The notes below the pieces were generated by a model, which saw nothing but the letters and a program-made list of their open reading frames with translations, was not told the DNA's origin and did no database searches. Shown here piece after piece: positions 21,688 to 32,992 of a DNA stretch of 64,000 nt; position 1 is the first letter of the stretch, and each line of letters starts with the position of its first letter. This DNA is from Amylostereum areolatum (Eukaryota > Basidiomycota > Agaricomycetes > Russulales > Stereaceae), in contig SAXG01000031.1 of assembly GCA_012932865.1 (NCBI GenBank), positions 124,001 to 188,000 of the forward strand, in the 5' to 3' direction. Position numbers and translations under genes: made by a program.

Positions 21688-23626
21688 CTAGATCGCAAAG
21701 GTCATTAAGGCATTGAATCTGCAAAGCCGAGTCGGGAACGCACAGAGCTCGGCCATTGCCTTCGGAGTGAGCTTCGCGATGGGATATTGGAAAAGCATTC
21801 GCGTGTTTGAGTCCGCTTCCAGCTTGCACAGATGCACATACAGTCTCTGGAGAAGTTGCTCTTGAACCTTCCCCTCAACCGAGCGCCGAGTCGAGCCGTC
21901 TTCATCCACCCCAAGGACAGGGGGGCAAACCCAAGGGACAATCGACTGGCCATGGAAGCCCCGCGTTGCGACCTGTACCTTGGTCATCTTCGTGTATGCC
22001 GTTATGTAAAGGTGGCAGAGGGGGCACAACATTTTCGAGACACCAATGTAAGACACAAAGACGCGGCCGTGGAGGTGGGCGAGGAGAGCACATTCGCAGT
22101 GAACGTCGACATGTTCTTTATAGCACTCGACGATTTGGTCCGCAACTGTGGGATGGAGTTGAAAAGCTAGAGACGGCAGACCGATTGCTGGACTCACCGG
22201 TGACCTGGATGCCGTTCAAGAGGCTGCCTAGTTCCCCTCCGATTGAATGGAGGAACTTGTTGAGAATAACATCGTCCGCAGACACAGCTTCGCTCGAGCT
22301 GGTGGTGCTTACGGCCGATTCTGGATTAGTACTCTCCCGCGAGTCGTCAGTCGCCTTCGTCTCCGTAGTCCAATTCGCTGCCCGCGCCGCTTGTGTGATA
22401 GAATCGAGGGTGACCTGAAGACGGAAAGGACGAGCACTCCAAGGAACGGCCACGACGCGGATACCTTGGATGAGAAAGGGGGCCAGCCAAGCGGTGTCGA
22501 TCACGCGCACGACGCGGTAAAAGCCACTTACAACCGCGACGCACTTGGCCATCCACCTCGACATGTCGAACTCCCAGCCTGTCGAATTCGAAGAGCCCGT
22601 GAGCGGGCCTAGCATCAGTCCTTCCGAAGAAATAACATACCCTTGGACTTCTCTCTGAGGTAGGCCGAGCACTGTGCAAACAAGTTCGAGGTGTCGTTCG
22701 GATTCTTCTTTCGAGCGTCGATGAGTGGCCCAATCTCATTGCACAAGATCGTTAGGTCCGCACGGACCAGCCCGACCGCAATCAGACTGTCGCGGCTGCG
22801 CTTGAAGGCCATGGTCACCTCGAGCAAGAGCTGGGCGATTGTGTCCAAAAGCTTGCGATGTTCCGGCGACCGGAGGTTAGTGAGAATGCGACCGGAAGGC
22901 GTGTCCGCGCCGCCGTCAACCGGTGTTCCCCGAACGTCGTTCATGAGCTCGTCGAAGGCCCCCATTCGCTTTTCGAACCGCCGTTTGATCTTCTCCCATC
23001 CGTGCTCGACGAGCTGCCGCTGCATCTCATTACATAAGAAGAGGTAAGGCGGCGGGATCTTGTCCTAAGCGCCACGTCGTGCCGTGGGGACAGTTTTCGA
23101 CATTCTTAGCGACGGGCAAGGCTTTGATACGCTGGAGCAGGTCAAGGATGGACTGGATATTCTTCACGACGGCTTCCCCCACGTTAGCATTCTCGGCCAC
23201 GTGGATCTCCAGTCTTCCTCCTGTGAGCACGGCACCTACAGCAACAATTTGTCCACGGGCTTTGCAAACGGAGAGGGAAGCTAAGTCGTCGAGCACACTG
23301 GCTTGACTTGCGGCTTTATCGGGCTTGTCGTATACGCCCGTAGAAATAGTGCTGAGACATAAGGTGTCAAGTAGACCGGTATTGTCAGGCGACGACATAT
23401 GTAAGTTTGCGGAACCAGAACGTCGTTTGAGGGGGTGAACCCGCTGCGGCGCGGTGGACGGTGCTACGATGATCATCTGAGCAGAGTATGGTATGCGATA
23501 TATTTTGCTTACCGGGAAGTTGTGCTTGAGTTGCAAGAGCGCGGAAGAGAACCAGAAGGCAATTTTTACGAGATGGTGGAGAAGGGCAAAGTCTGGTCGC
23601 GGTCACGTGTACCTAACATTGAAACA
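21688..23626 (-). CDS. OTT_1508-like fungal deaminase, N-terminus unresolved
   Basis: Probable member of the OTT_1508-like deaminase group (PF14441-type) that is common in basidiomycetes. The last exon (22145-21688) carries VHCECALLAHLHG, then YIGVSKMLCPLCHLYI and RGFHGQ. The H-C-E and C-P-L-C pairs fit the zinc-binding core of cytidine-deaminase-like folds. Upstream exons consistent in frame: 22578-22198, 23064-22641, 23476-23102 and one ending at 23513, separated by introns of 52, 62, 37 and 36 nt. The 37-nt intron has a weak donor, so a frameshift there is an alternative. Upstream exons contain helical, charged sequence (HGWEKIKRRFEKRM). The true start lies above 23513 and was not found. 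Substrate unknown; nucleic-acid deamination is inferred from the fold. Confidence 0.6.
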
Positions 23627-24041
23627 TCAGTCGAAACGGCCATCCTCCAGCACATGCTATCCTTCATCAGTTTATTATGTACCACATCATTTTTCCAACT
23701 TCTCTCGGACGTCTATCGCGACCTCTCGCTGCATCCGTCCCCAATACCCCACAAAGATCGGGTTAATCCTGTAATTAGCAGGCTCATGAACATCAGACCG
23801 TCGCTACATACTGTTACGGCGTCGGTCGATCTTGCAGGTATATACAGGTATACGTTTCGCATCCACAAGCTGGAGGTGGGAAGTAAGTACTCGCGCGCAA
23901 AGCAGTGTCGTGAAGGCACAGGTATAGGAGTGAGCAACGCGGCGAAGGTTCCCTGAAGTAAAGGCAAGAGCCCACGACGGTAAAGGTTGCGTGGTCGCGT
24001 CACCCGATGCATCCTTCGACTTATGTCAGTGGGCCTGCCCA
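23627..24041. other. Spacer, no separate gene seen
   Basis: May hold the missing first exon of the deaminase gene and the 3' region of the F-box gene. No motif recognised. Confidence 0.35.
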
Positions 24042-25264
24042 CTACGAAACCTCTATAGCCATCCGCCTGGCCTTCACAGTCTCGAGACAGGCATTCAGCG
24101 CCGGAAGATCGCGTTCGTTCCCCGGCGGATCTTCTCTCGTGGGGATATACCTCGAGTTTGGATCGAGCTTGACGTATTTTGTCTGCTTGTCTGTCCTCGG
24201 CCGTATCCGCTTGGGTCGCTCGAACACCACGTCGAGCACCATCAAGGCATCAAGCTCCCCCGAAAAGCGATCCCACACATCGGCCCATAGCGCGGGAGTG
24301 ACCCCTCGCATCATCACGCACCCGTGCAGGGTGAGCGTGCGAAGCGTGGACTTATGCCGCAGGATACAATCCTCGATGGATCCTAGGCCGCGCCATACCG
24401 TCTCCGCGAACATGACATGTTTCAGCTTCAGAGAGGTGAGATGCGCACTGGCCAGCGCGCCGAAGTCGATGGTGGGGACGCCGCCGCCAATGAACAGGTC
24501 GACCTTGAGCACGAAGGATCGCAGTGCGGTTGCGTGCCGGAGGAAGCACGTTGAGAACGCATCCCAAAATTTGATGTAGTGAACTCGAAAATAGGAGCTC
24601 TTCTCTTCGTGGATCACGGACACAGAGAGATGGTGCAGGGAGGCCATGAACCCGGCCCAACCCGGTTTGGTGTACGCGGTGTGGGGGAACGGAAGGAGGT
24701 TTTTGATTGTTAATGACCGGAGGGAAGGATGCGGGAATGTGTTGCGCGTGAGCGCGTCGAAAAGCGTCCATTGAAGGTGGAGGTAGAACGATACGGGGTG
24801 AGAGTCTTCATCCTTCCAGAACATTGGCAAGTCGTGCTCGACGAACTGGGCATCGAAGATGAAGGAAAGGGACTTGAGATTGGGAGCACAGGAGAGCGAG
24901 GCATAGGCCGATGTAAAAGATGTGAGCATGGCTTCGTCGCCCGCAGCCGGTGCTGGGAAATCGCGGTGAGGACGAAGTGCCGATGTAGATGGCGAAGATG
25001 CAACATACCTCTTTCCCGTTCCCGCCCGCCCTTTTCTCCAAACGCAACTTCTTCCACCAATGCCGCGATGCTTGGAGTGCTGATCAAGTTTGAGAAACTC
25101 GTCGCACTTTGGGGGGTGCTGGTAACATGAAGGATGCGGAAAACGCGAGGCGACGCCACGGCTCGAAAGGTTTTTGTGGCGGCGCGAAAGCAGAGGAGGT
25201 CAGCTCGGGACGGGATATGATCTAATATGTCAAGGATGATGTCGGTAGGGAGGGGTGATGACAT
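24042..25264 (-). CDS. F-box protein, copy 1
   Basis: Likely substrate receptor of an SCF ubiquitin ligase. Two exons: 25264-25009 and 24952-24042, joined across a 56-nt GT-AG intron in frame. The N-terminus is a fungal F-box (LPTDIILDILDHIPSRADLL) followed by ASPRVFRILHV. The C-terminal part has irregular leucine-rich features (LKSLSF, PHPSLRSLTI, LRTLTLHGC) and the shared motif IEDCILRHKSTL. ATG 25264 was chosen because it directly precedes the F-box; the frame is open upstream but low in motifs. A paralog lies at 30364-31473. Target unknown. Confidence 0.78.
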
Positions 25265-25649
25265 GGGGAAAGAGTGATTGAAGTGGTTGAAGTCGTCGAG
25301 GCGGTCGATTGTGAAGTGAACATATTCGGGAGGGGCCACAAGCCATGTAATATGTAATCTGATAAGACCTCGGACGGTAGGTGGTCCTTGGAAAGGGGGA
25401 ATGTGATAGAATAAATACGATATAAAGTTATGTATAGGTGTTGCAGTTGGCGAGGCGGTAGAATATACGTGCGCGAATAACAGAAGATGCCAGGGATACA
25501 GTTTGGGGGGAAAGGCTGGTAGATTGTGTCGGAATATGAGATTAGGAGAAGTCCAGGGGGGATGGATGGTAGAGGGTAGAGGAGGGTAGACGATGCAGCT
25601 CGAAGGTAGAAGCCGAAGCCCGGGTACTAATGTGCTATGTAGGCCATGA
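25265..25649. other. Spacer between same-strand genes
   Basis: Promoter region of the F-box gene and 3' region of orphan copy 2. The minus-strand frame stays open through part of it, but the sequence looks non-coding. Confidence 0.4.
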
Positions 25650-27097
25650 TCAAACACGACGGCGAGCCGTGCGCTTGATCCACGCCGTCACTCCATTGAC
25701 CAACGACTCCTTCGGTGCTTGAAGAACAGGTTTGCTGCCCGCGTTCGCAGAGGAGATCTCACTGATAGAGGAGATCGCAGGGGACGGAGGTGTAGTGAAG
25801 GTCGATGTAGGAAGGGCAGAAGAGTATGATGACACATCCGTCCACACATTCGGGGCTTCGAGCAAGGAGTGCCCTTCGCCCAAGGAGAAGGCGCAGGTAG
25901 ATGCGGGAGATCCGTACGATGGGCCGACAGAGGCTGTTGAGAGATGAGCGTCGACGATCGCGATCTCGACCACGGCACTTTGAGCCTCGCCAAGATGGGC
26001 CGGGACGCCAGTGCCACCAGTAGTAACGGGACGCTTGTGGGGTATGGGGGAAGGGAATAGTGGGTTCGGGTCAGTGTCTTCGAAATGGTTCGTACCGTTG
26101 AGGTATTTGCCCGTGCACGCGGTACTGACCTTGAAGAAGTGGTCAAGGAAGAGAAGGTCGGCCGACGTGATGTTATAAGTGTATTCGGAGAGCGCATATT
26201 CGTCTGCGCTCGTTGTGTTTGCTCGGAAGAGGTGTCCAAATGAAAAGGAGTTGGTTGAGGTGATGGGAGCGGTCGCGTCCGAGACCATGCCGAGACCGAC
26301 GTTGCGCGCGGTTGTCTTCGACAAGGATGTTTCAGCATCATGAATCGCATCTTTAGACGAGACGTCAGTCTACTGCAACGGAAAGAGATAGCCAATTAGT
26401 ACCTGTGACTAGTGCGTCGTTGCATGACAAAGGGACGGGAGAGGAGACTGGAACGAAACGTCCGGATTCCTCGAAAGGAGCTTGAAGGAGGAGAGGGGCT
26501 CTTGGGACAAGGTGATTGGTGGACGGAGGAGCGCTGTTGTCGTAAATGTCTTCTTCGAGTACATCGAACGTCTATTCGGGTTGGGCTTAGCATTCGAAGG
26601 AAGTTACGGTCTGAGTAGCGCACCTTTGTGTCCAGCGTCTCATCGAGGATGATACCGAGACCATGACTGTGGGGGGTCGGTTTGGCAGAGATTGCAAGGT
26701 TGGACTTGACGTCGTCGACTGTACCTTTGGAGGTGTCAATGTTCGGCGATGGAAAGCGAGAGACGATGAACATACAAAGTGAAGCATCAACGGGGGCTTG
26801 AACAGGTCGGAAGACTGGGATGAAGTCTCTCGGCTCTTCGAATGGTGCTTGGACGAGGAGAGGGGCGCTTGGAGAAGGATAGTCGATGGACAGGGACAGG
26901 AGGTCTTCGGGTGCGCTGAGAGCCTGCTCGAGTCCAAGTTAACACCAGACCAAGAATCAGAGGCAAGTATAACGCACTGTCACATCAATGGAGTCTTCCT
27001 TCTTGACGGGGTTAAACTTGCTGCTGATCCTTTGCATTACGCGCAGGGCGGCGGCGGCGAACAAGTTGTCAATGGTTGAGTTGCCGGGGGAGAACAT
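25650..27097 (-). CDS. Orphan PFEE/SFGH-family protein, copy 2 (433 aa)
   Basis: Paralog of copy 1 with the same exon plan: 27097-26978, 26923-26624, 26571-26410 and 26369-25650, also 1302 nt in total. It begins MFSPGNSTID and continues LFAAAALRVMQRIS. Two repeats carry APLLVQAPFEE and APLLLQAPFEE, with GTVDDVKSNLA after the first and NVGLG after the second. Then follow SFSFGHLFRAN, NITSADLLFLDHF, AFSLGE, and the C-terminal TAWIKRTARRRV with the stop at 25650. The third intron is 40 nt with a weak GTCACA donor; a stronger GTACTA donor 7 nt downstream would break the frame. No signal peptide, membrane span or known fold. Function unknown. Confidence 0.7.
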
Positions 27098-28364
27098 CTT
27101 GAACGTTGAGTGTGTTGAAGGTGGGGATCTTCGAGTACGTCTTGATGAGAGCTGCGTTCAAGGACAACGAAGAGAGGGGCATCCTGGAGCCCACTATTGG
27201 AGGGGGGAGGGTGCTTGGTCTGAGACTGGACGGAGACTGCAGCTGGACGTTGGGGTTTCACCTGTGGGCCAAGGTGCGCGGGTGCTTCTGACCGGAGGGT
27301 CTTGCAGTGCGTTCGACCGGGCCATAGTAGTCTGTAGGATAGGTCAAGTGGGGAACTGTAAGAAACAACGCTCTGGGGGCCATGAACTTTAAACTGGACG
27401 AAGATATTAGAGGTGATACTGAAGATTCTCGAGGGTACTTACGAATTTCAAAAAACCAGCGCGGGATTAACTTGAGGTCACGTGATCTGACGGACAGCAA
27501 TGTATGAAGTCCGCTGGCATTTTTCTTCCTTTCCTCTTGAATTTCCTCTCGATTGCTTTCAGTACTTCTGCTGTAGCAGCTGTAACGCATAGCCCTTCCC
27601 TTCTACGCAAGAGCAAACTCTATAACATCTGTATCAAATGCACACCAGAGGATTTCTGGGCCAGGTGATCGTACCTTCATTGTAGCCTTAGTTCGGACTG
27701 TGTTGGCTCGTGGTCAACTCATGGTAACCGTAGGGTGAATATCGCTCTAATCGCTTAGGGAGTTGGAGCCAACCTCTCGTTTAATAGTTCCAATCTCGTT
27801 GGGTACACGTGGAACTGGAAGCTGGAGCCTGAGAGTCATATTGCTCGCCCAACTTTTCGGGATCTAGCTTCTGATCCAGTCATCCAGAACTTCTCATCGC
27901 CACTGCTCCCGGTCTCCGGCCTCAACATCGCGGTCTTATTTACTCTTCCAGGTCGAACTTAGGATGCCGAACCGGAGCAACAGTCTTGGCTTTTGGTCAG
28001 TCGTCGTACGGTTTGATGCTGGGAGGTCTTCGGTTTTTCGGTAGGACCATACGCTCTGGACACGGGCTTTACCCTTTCTCTCCGGGCCGTAGGATACACC
28101 CTTAATGCCTCGGGGTGCCTCGATACGTGCGATACACGATGAATATCTGGATGGATATGGCAACTATATCATACCTTTTCAGGATATGGCCAAGGCTTTT
28201 GAACATATGCTTCAAGGATAATCATCGGGCGAGAAGAGCGCGTTCAGAGGAGCCATGCGCCGCGAGCTCCACGTACTCCGGCAGCATCCACTGCGTGTTT
28301 CTTGTGTGCACATTGCACGGTCTCTTCATGCCGAAAGGACGCGAGGAGGTAAGTCTGTGAAGGG
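27098..28364. other. Intergenic, promoter of the PL3 gene at its right end
   Basis: About 1.2 kb with only short frames and no motif. The left end holds the conserved leader of orphan copy 2. Confidence 0.45.
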
Positions 28365-28370
28365 TATAAA
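28365..28370 (+). promoter_or_regulatory. TATA box of the pectate lyase gene
   Basis: TATAAA lies 77 nt before the start codon at 28447, a usual distance in filamentous fungi. Confidence 0.6.
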
Positions 28371-28446
28371 GGCGAGAGGACGAGCTGGATGAGTCCTCCA
28401 GCCATCTACGGTTACCCTGTTTCATTCCTTCCTCGGTCAAGATATC

Positions 28447-30001
28447 ATGTTCGTCTCGCAAGCTTTCGTGCTGTCGTCGGTGCTCTTCGCCGCGGCGTGG
28501 GCGACGCCAACTGGTGTGGTCCCCGATACGCTCGTCGCTCGGGCGGCGAGCTGCACGTTCCCCTCGCCCTCGACGACGTCAAGCCTCCCGAAGGCCATGA
28601 CCATCGCCGCGGGGAAGACCTATGATGTACGTCGCTCTCTGCCGCCTTTTTGTTAGGCTTGTCTCTGACGGGGGATATCAGGGGAAAAATGTGCGCTTCG
28701 ACCGAGGTGCGGGGGCTTGCGGGGGACAAACAGAGAGCGGTGATTCAGCCGCCGTGTTTCTGCTCGAGTCGGGCGCGACGCTGGAGTAAGTGCTTCTTGA
28801 TTCTTACCCAAGGAGTGGGACTCTGTTGACGCGTCGTCGTTCAGAAATGTGGTCATCGGAGCCAACCAGGCTGAGGGTATTCACTGCCTCGGTACGTTTG
28901 AGTTTTGTGCAGAATACGTGAGCAGAGCCTAACGGTATCATGTGGAAGGCTCTTGCACTCTGAAGAATGGTGAGCCGATGTTCTCTTGTGATTTTCGTCT
29001 CGTACTGATGGCGCATATCGTTGGTGGGTTCTAGTCTGGTTCGGTGAGTAACAGCATGCATTGCCTGTACGTCCTTACTCATGCGGATATGCACCTGGCG
29101 CATAGAGGATGTTTGTGAGGTAAGGTTCTCGTGCGCCGCTTGTAATCGCTGTAACTGACCGTCTCGCCAGGACGCTATCACGATCAAGGTTTGACTGCCG
29201 TCTTCTTCAGGTCAACCTTGCTCATGTTTCTCTTCGGTGCAGCAAAGCTCAGGAACGTCGACCATCACAGGCGGTGGTGCGAAGCATGCGGATGATAAGG
29301 TTGTCCAGCACAACGGTTTGTCTCATGGACGCTGGCGAGATACAACGTGAGATTGATCTTGGGATGTGCAGGTGGTGGTAATGTCGTGATCGACTCTTTC
29401 TGCGTGAGTCTTACATTTGTCTCTGCCATCGTTGATAAGGAGGTGATCACTCAGCCTCGTCTGCCGTAATCCGTAGGTCCAGGACTTTGGAAAGCTCTAC
29501 CTCTCGTGCGGGAACTGCAAATCGCAGACCAAGAGGGTACGCCTTCAAACGCCTTTCGACAATTTCTCGTTGCCTGACATACGGTTCCAGACCGTGACCA
29601 TCTCCAACGTCATCGCCTCCAACGGCAAACTACTTGCGGGCGTGAACTCGAACGTGAGCCTTCTTCCAAATGAACCCCTTTCTTCCGCTGAAACCGGCTG
29701 GCACAGTACGGCGATGTAGCCACCATAAAATCGTACATATTTATTTCTCAGTGCCACGCTGAGATTCGTGATCAACCCGATCGTTTCTTAGGTCCACCAT
29801 CACGCAGACCGACGTTAAATCCGTGTGCGACACCTTCAAGGTATCGTGTCTTTTGTCATTCACTGTGGGGACTCGAGGCATTCTGAGGCATCTATCTAGG
29901 GGAACGACTCCGGAGCTGAACCTACAGAGCTCACGAAGAACACGAAGAACGCAAAGTAAGTTTCAATCCAGATTCTCAGATGGCAGTTGGATGTTCGCTA
30001 A
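28447..30001 (+). CDS. PL3 pectate lyase
   Basis: Secreted pectate lyase of polysaccharide lyase family 3, cleaving de-esterified homogalacturonan by beta-elimination with calcium. The first exon encodes a signal peptide (VLSSVLFAAAWA) and ends near 28626. About a dozen short exons follow. Diagnostic motifs in order: VRFDRGAGACGGQ, VVIGANQAEGIHCLG, SCTLKN, VWFEDVCEDAITIK, GGGAKHADDKVVQHNGGG, VQDFGKLYLSCGNC, VTISNVIASNGKLLAG, YGDVATIK and VKSVCDTFKGNDSGAEPT. Several exons are under 30 nt. The model ends NAKWQLDVR with TAA at 29999-30001. The series of Cys residues matches PL3. All core blocks are present, so I expect an active enzyme. It fits the pectin theme of the neighbouring GH28 genes. 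Confidence 0.88.
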
Positions 30002-30363
30002 TCGACTGGCTCAGCTGCGCGTTCTGATACGGAGGGCATTCTGATACGGAGGGCATTGATCGAGGGTTTTAAGTTATTTTGGACGGATATTTTCCATGTT
30101 GTACTGTAGACCGAAAAGGAACACAGTATAAGACGTACGGACATCAGAAACACAGGTTCATTTAGAATGAATAAGGAGAGTCGAAAATCGCAACGTGCGA
30201 AGTTTGCGTAGTACACGGACGTCCGATCAAGTCGACTACTTGTTCCAATGTTCAAATTTCAAAACGCTTCCTTCTCGCAGTCACAGCATCCTGCAAAGCA
30301 GCCAGCGCCGGATTATCCAGTTCCCATCCCGGTGCATGCTTGATATCCCCAGGTTCTTCGTTC
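30002..30363. other. Spacer between convergent genes
   Basis: 3' regions of the PL3 and F-box genes. Contains a direct duplication of GATACGGAGGGCATT near 30027-30057. No gene. Confidence 0.45.
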
Positions 30364-31473
30364 TCACCTAGATAGCGTCAGGTAATTGTTCTCGTCGAAC
30401 ATGACTTCGAACCCCCGCAGCGCGCCCAGCTCCTTCGCAAACCGTTTCCAGACGTCGGCCCATAGGCGGGGCGTCACAGAGTCCTGCTCCTCTTCCAGTT
30501 CATCCGGCACCTCCATGGAACATGTGCGGAGCTTGAGCGTCAATAGCGTGGACTTGTGCCGCACAATACAGTCTTCGATCCCCTCCCTCCCTCCCGGGAC
30601 GGTGTCCGTGAAAAGCACGGTGCAAAGCGTCAATGAGGTGAGGTGCGCGCTGGACAGACAACCAAAATTGACGGCGGGGATATGACCGACGAGCATATCC
30701 GCTCTGAGGGACAATGTGCGCAAGGCGGTCGCTGGTCTCAGAATGTATGTCGAAAACGTGTCCCAGAATGCGACTTGGTGATCGATGAAGTACTCAAGTT
30801 CTTCTTCGATGGAGGTTTCGGCGCAATGAAGCGCAGAAATATCGAGGTGTTGCATGGACGCAACGAGCGCTTCAAATTCTGGCTCATAGTACAGGTTGTG
30901 GGTGAAGGGCAGGAGACTATTGATCTTGAGGGAGCGGAGCGAGGGGTGCGGGAAGGTGTTGCCGGTGACTGCTTCGAGGAGCATCCACTGAAGGAGGAGC
31001 CACTGCGATGCAACGAACTCGCCAAGGCCGATCATAATCCATGGGACTTGTTCGGCAAAGTCTGGACGAAAGTCGAAAGTGAGGTGTTTGAGGTTGGGGA
31101 TAAGACCAAGGGACGTGTACGCGGTCTTCAAGGAGGAGAAAACGGCTTGTTTGTAAATCTCTAGGATCCGGGGACGTGTGTGAGCTTCCGGAACAGTGTA
31201 CTAAGCCCTAATGCACGAACCACTAGAATCGAAGAAACTCTTCTCTTGAAACGATATTTCCTTCACGAATCTCGCAATGTTGGGCGATTTGACCTGGTGG
31301 ACGAGTCCCGCGGCGCTCGTGCGGGTATCGGTGACATGGAGGGAGTAGAAGGCTCGCGGCGACGCGACAGCATGCAGGGTTCTGTTTGCAGATCGAAGAC
31401 TGAAGAGATTGTGCTGAGACGTAACCTGTTCGCATATCTCGAGGAGGAGTTCGCTGGGAAGACGTGGTATCAT
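30364..31473 (-). CDS. F-box protein, copy 2
   Basis: Paralog of the F-box gene at 24042-25264. Two exons, 31473-31224 and 31160-30364, joined over a 63-nt intron (31161-31223). The N-terminus has the F-box IPRLPSELLLEICEQV followed by LHAVASPRAFYSLHV. The second exon shares with copy 1 the motifs NTFPHPSLRSLKI, PATALRTLSL, SSAHLTSLTL and IEDCIVRHKSTLLTL. ATG 31473 immediately precedes the F-box; the open frame further upstream runs into a 13-bp minisatellite and is unlikely to be coding. Predicted SCF adaptor with unknown target. Confidence 0.76.
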
Positions 31474-32916
31474 GGAAGGCGAGGAGTGGTGAGTACCGGT
31501 GAGTATTTGGTTCCACTGAGTCGGCGGGGTTGAGTCCACGCGATCACGTGAAAATTGGCTCCCCGCTCGGCGCTCGCAGTCGCGTGAGCGGCGTACAGGG
31601 TTTGCTCTCATGTACATAGCCCTTCCACGAACCCCTTCCACGAACCCCTTCCACGAACCCCTTCCACGAACCCCTTCCACGAACCCCTTCCACGAACCCC
31701 TTCCACGAACCCCTTCCACGAACCCCTTCCACGAACCCCTTCCACGAACCCCTTCCACGAACCCCGCTCCGGTTTCATTTAAAATGGCCCAAGAAGAATT
31801 CTTCGACCGCCTCAGTCTCTCTTTCACCCCCCCCCCCCGTATCAACACGAGAGGTACTACCTAATAAGAGTCTAGGACGACCGTGTCGCCATCTTCATGG
31901 TGCGTACTGGCATGTTGACTCCTTGCAGTATCACGTGCTTAAATAATGTCATCTTCAAAAGGCCCAAGTTGCTCTACACAGAGTACATGCTCGCTGTTGA
32001 ATCTTCTGAACTTCACGCAGCCCGAACCCGAATCCCAGTCAACGCCCACAAAACAGGACGAAAGGCCTCGGAGGTTCAAAAAGTTCCAAGAAGCTTCACG
32101 CTTCAACGTGCAAGACATGTGCTCTGAAAGGACCAGTGGCCACTGTGCAAGTTGAACGTTGAAGAACAAATTGCATTCGGATTTTCTATCATCATCTTCA
32201 AGGAAGTTCAAGGAGGTACAATCCCGAGCCGCGCATAACCGAGCCTATCGAAGACATCTGTTCTTCAAGTTGCGCGCCGGTTCTCCAGCCTTCGATTAGA
32301 GGAGAATCCTCCCCCGCCAAGAAGCAGAACCTTTAGGAATGACAGGATCCATGGACGTTCATGCGTGTACGCGAGATTGGATGTTCATTTGGTACCATCG
32401 AGCGTCGCATCACAGCGTGACAGGAAGTGAAGAACATGGAGGAGTCTTCAGATGGTTCGTGTTCAAGGAAGCGCTATGTCAAACGTTAAACGCTAATATT
32501 TGTACTTAGGATAGCCAGTTCTCGGCGAGAGCCTCACTTGGCCAGATGGCAAATCTGCGGTGCAATTGCAAAGACGATTCGCTGACCGACGAGTCGACTC
32601 TCAACCACGGTTTACCCGTAACTTCCGTATCCCAGTTGGAGACTTCGCGTAAGTAGTCGGTCATACAGCACCGTTTACTTGTCGTCTACGTCCAGGCCCA
32701 TTCGGCCCGTCATCGCCTTCTATGTCATGGGATTTTCTCAGGTGTGAGATGTCCGTGCGCACGCTCCCCCTTCTCCGCGGCGCCGTCTGCCGCCGCTCTG
32801 CGTCAGGTCCTTTCAGGCCCGTTTGTCGTTCTCCACCTCTTCGTCAAGGTCATGGGGAAAGGAGCTTCGAAATGGATTAACGTTCCTTGCATGACACGGG
32901 TCTCGTATCACCGTCA
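31474..32916. other. Intergenic with minisatellite and unassigned short frames
   Basis: Contains the 13-bp tandem repeat and a run of 12 C at 31827-31838. A 69-codon plus-strand frame at 31946-32155, opening with MSSSKGPSC, has no recognisable motif. The right part (32700-32992) is the GH28-B promoter. Confidence 0.45.
31623..31765. repeat. Minisatellite, 11 perfect copies of a 13-bp unit
   Basis: The unit TTCCACGAACCCC is repeated head-to-tail eleven times without a mismatch (143 bp). It lies 150-292 nt upstream of the F-box start codon at 31473. Perfect identity implies recent expansion. Since 13 is not a multiple of 3, open frames through it are chance effects. Confidence 0.95.
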
Positions 32917-32952
32917 TCCGATTGATCGCCTTATGCCTGCTCAGGCTTATAA
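32917..32952 (+). promoter_or_regulatory. GH28-B promoter: shared element plus TATA box
   Basis: TCCGATTGATCG at 32917-32928 and TTATAA at 32947-32952, 40 nt before the ATG. Spacing between the two elements is identical to copy A (30 nt start to start). Confidence 0.65.
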
Positions 32953-32992
32953 CTGAAAGCCATCCATTCGGAAACTAGCGTCAAGGCCACCC

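Noticed and set aside
31544..31864. Open frames with 13-residue repeats on both strands
   Set aside because: They are translations of a perfect 13-bp minisatellite that reads open by chance; no coding signal outside the repeat.
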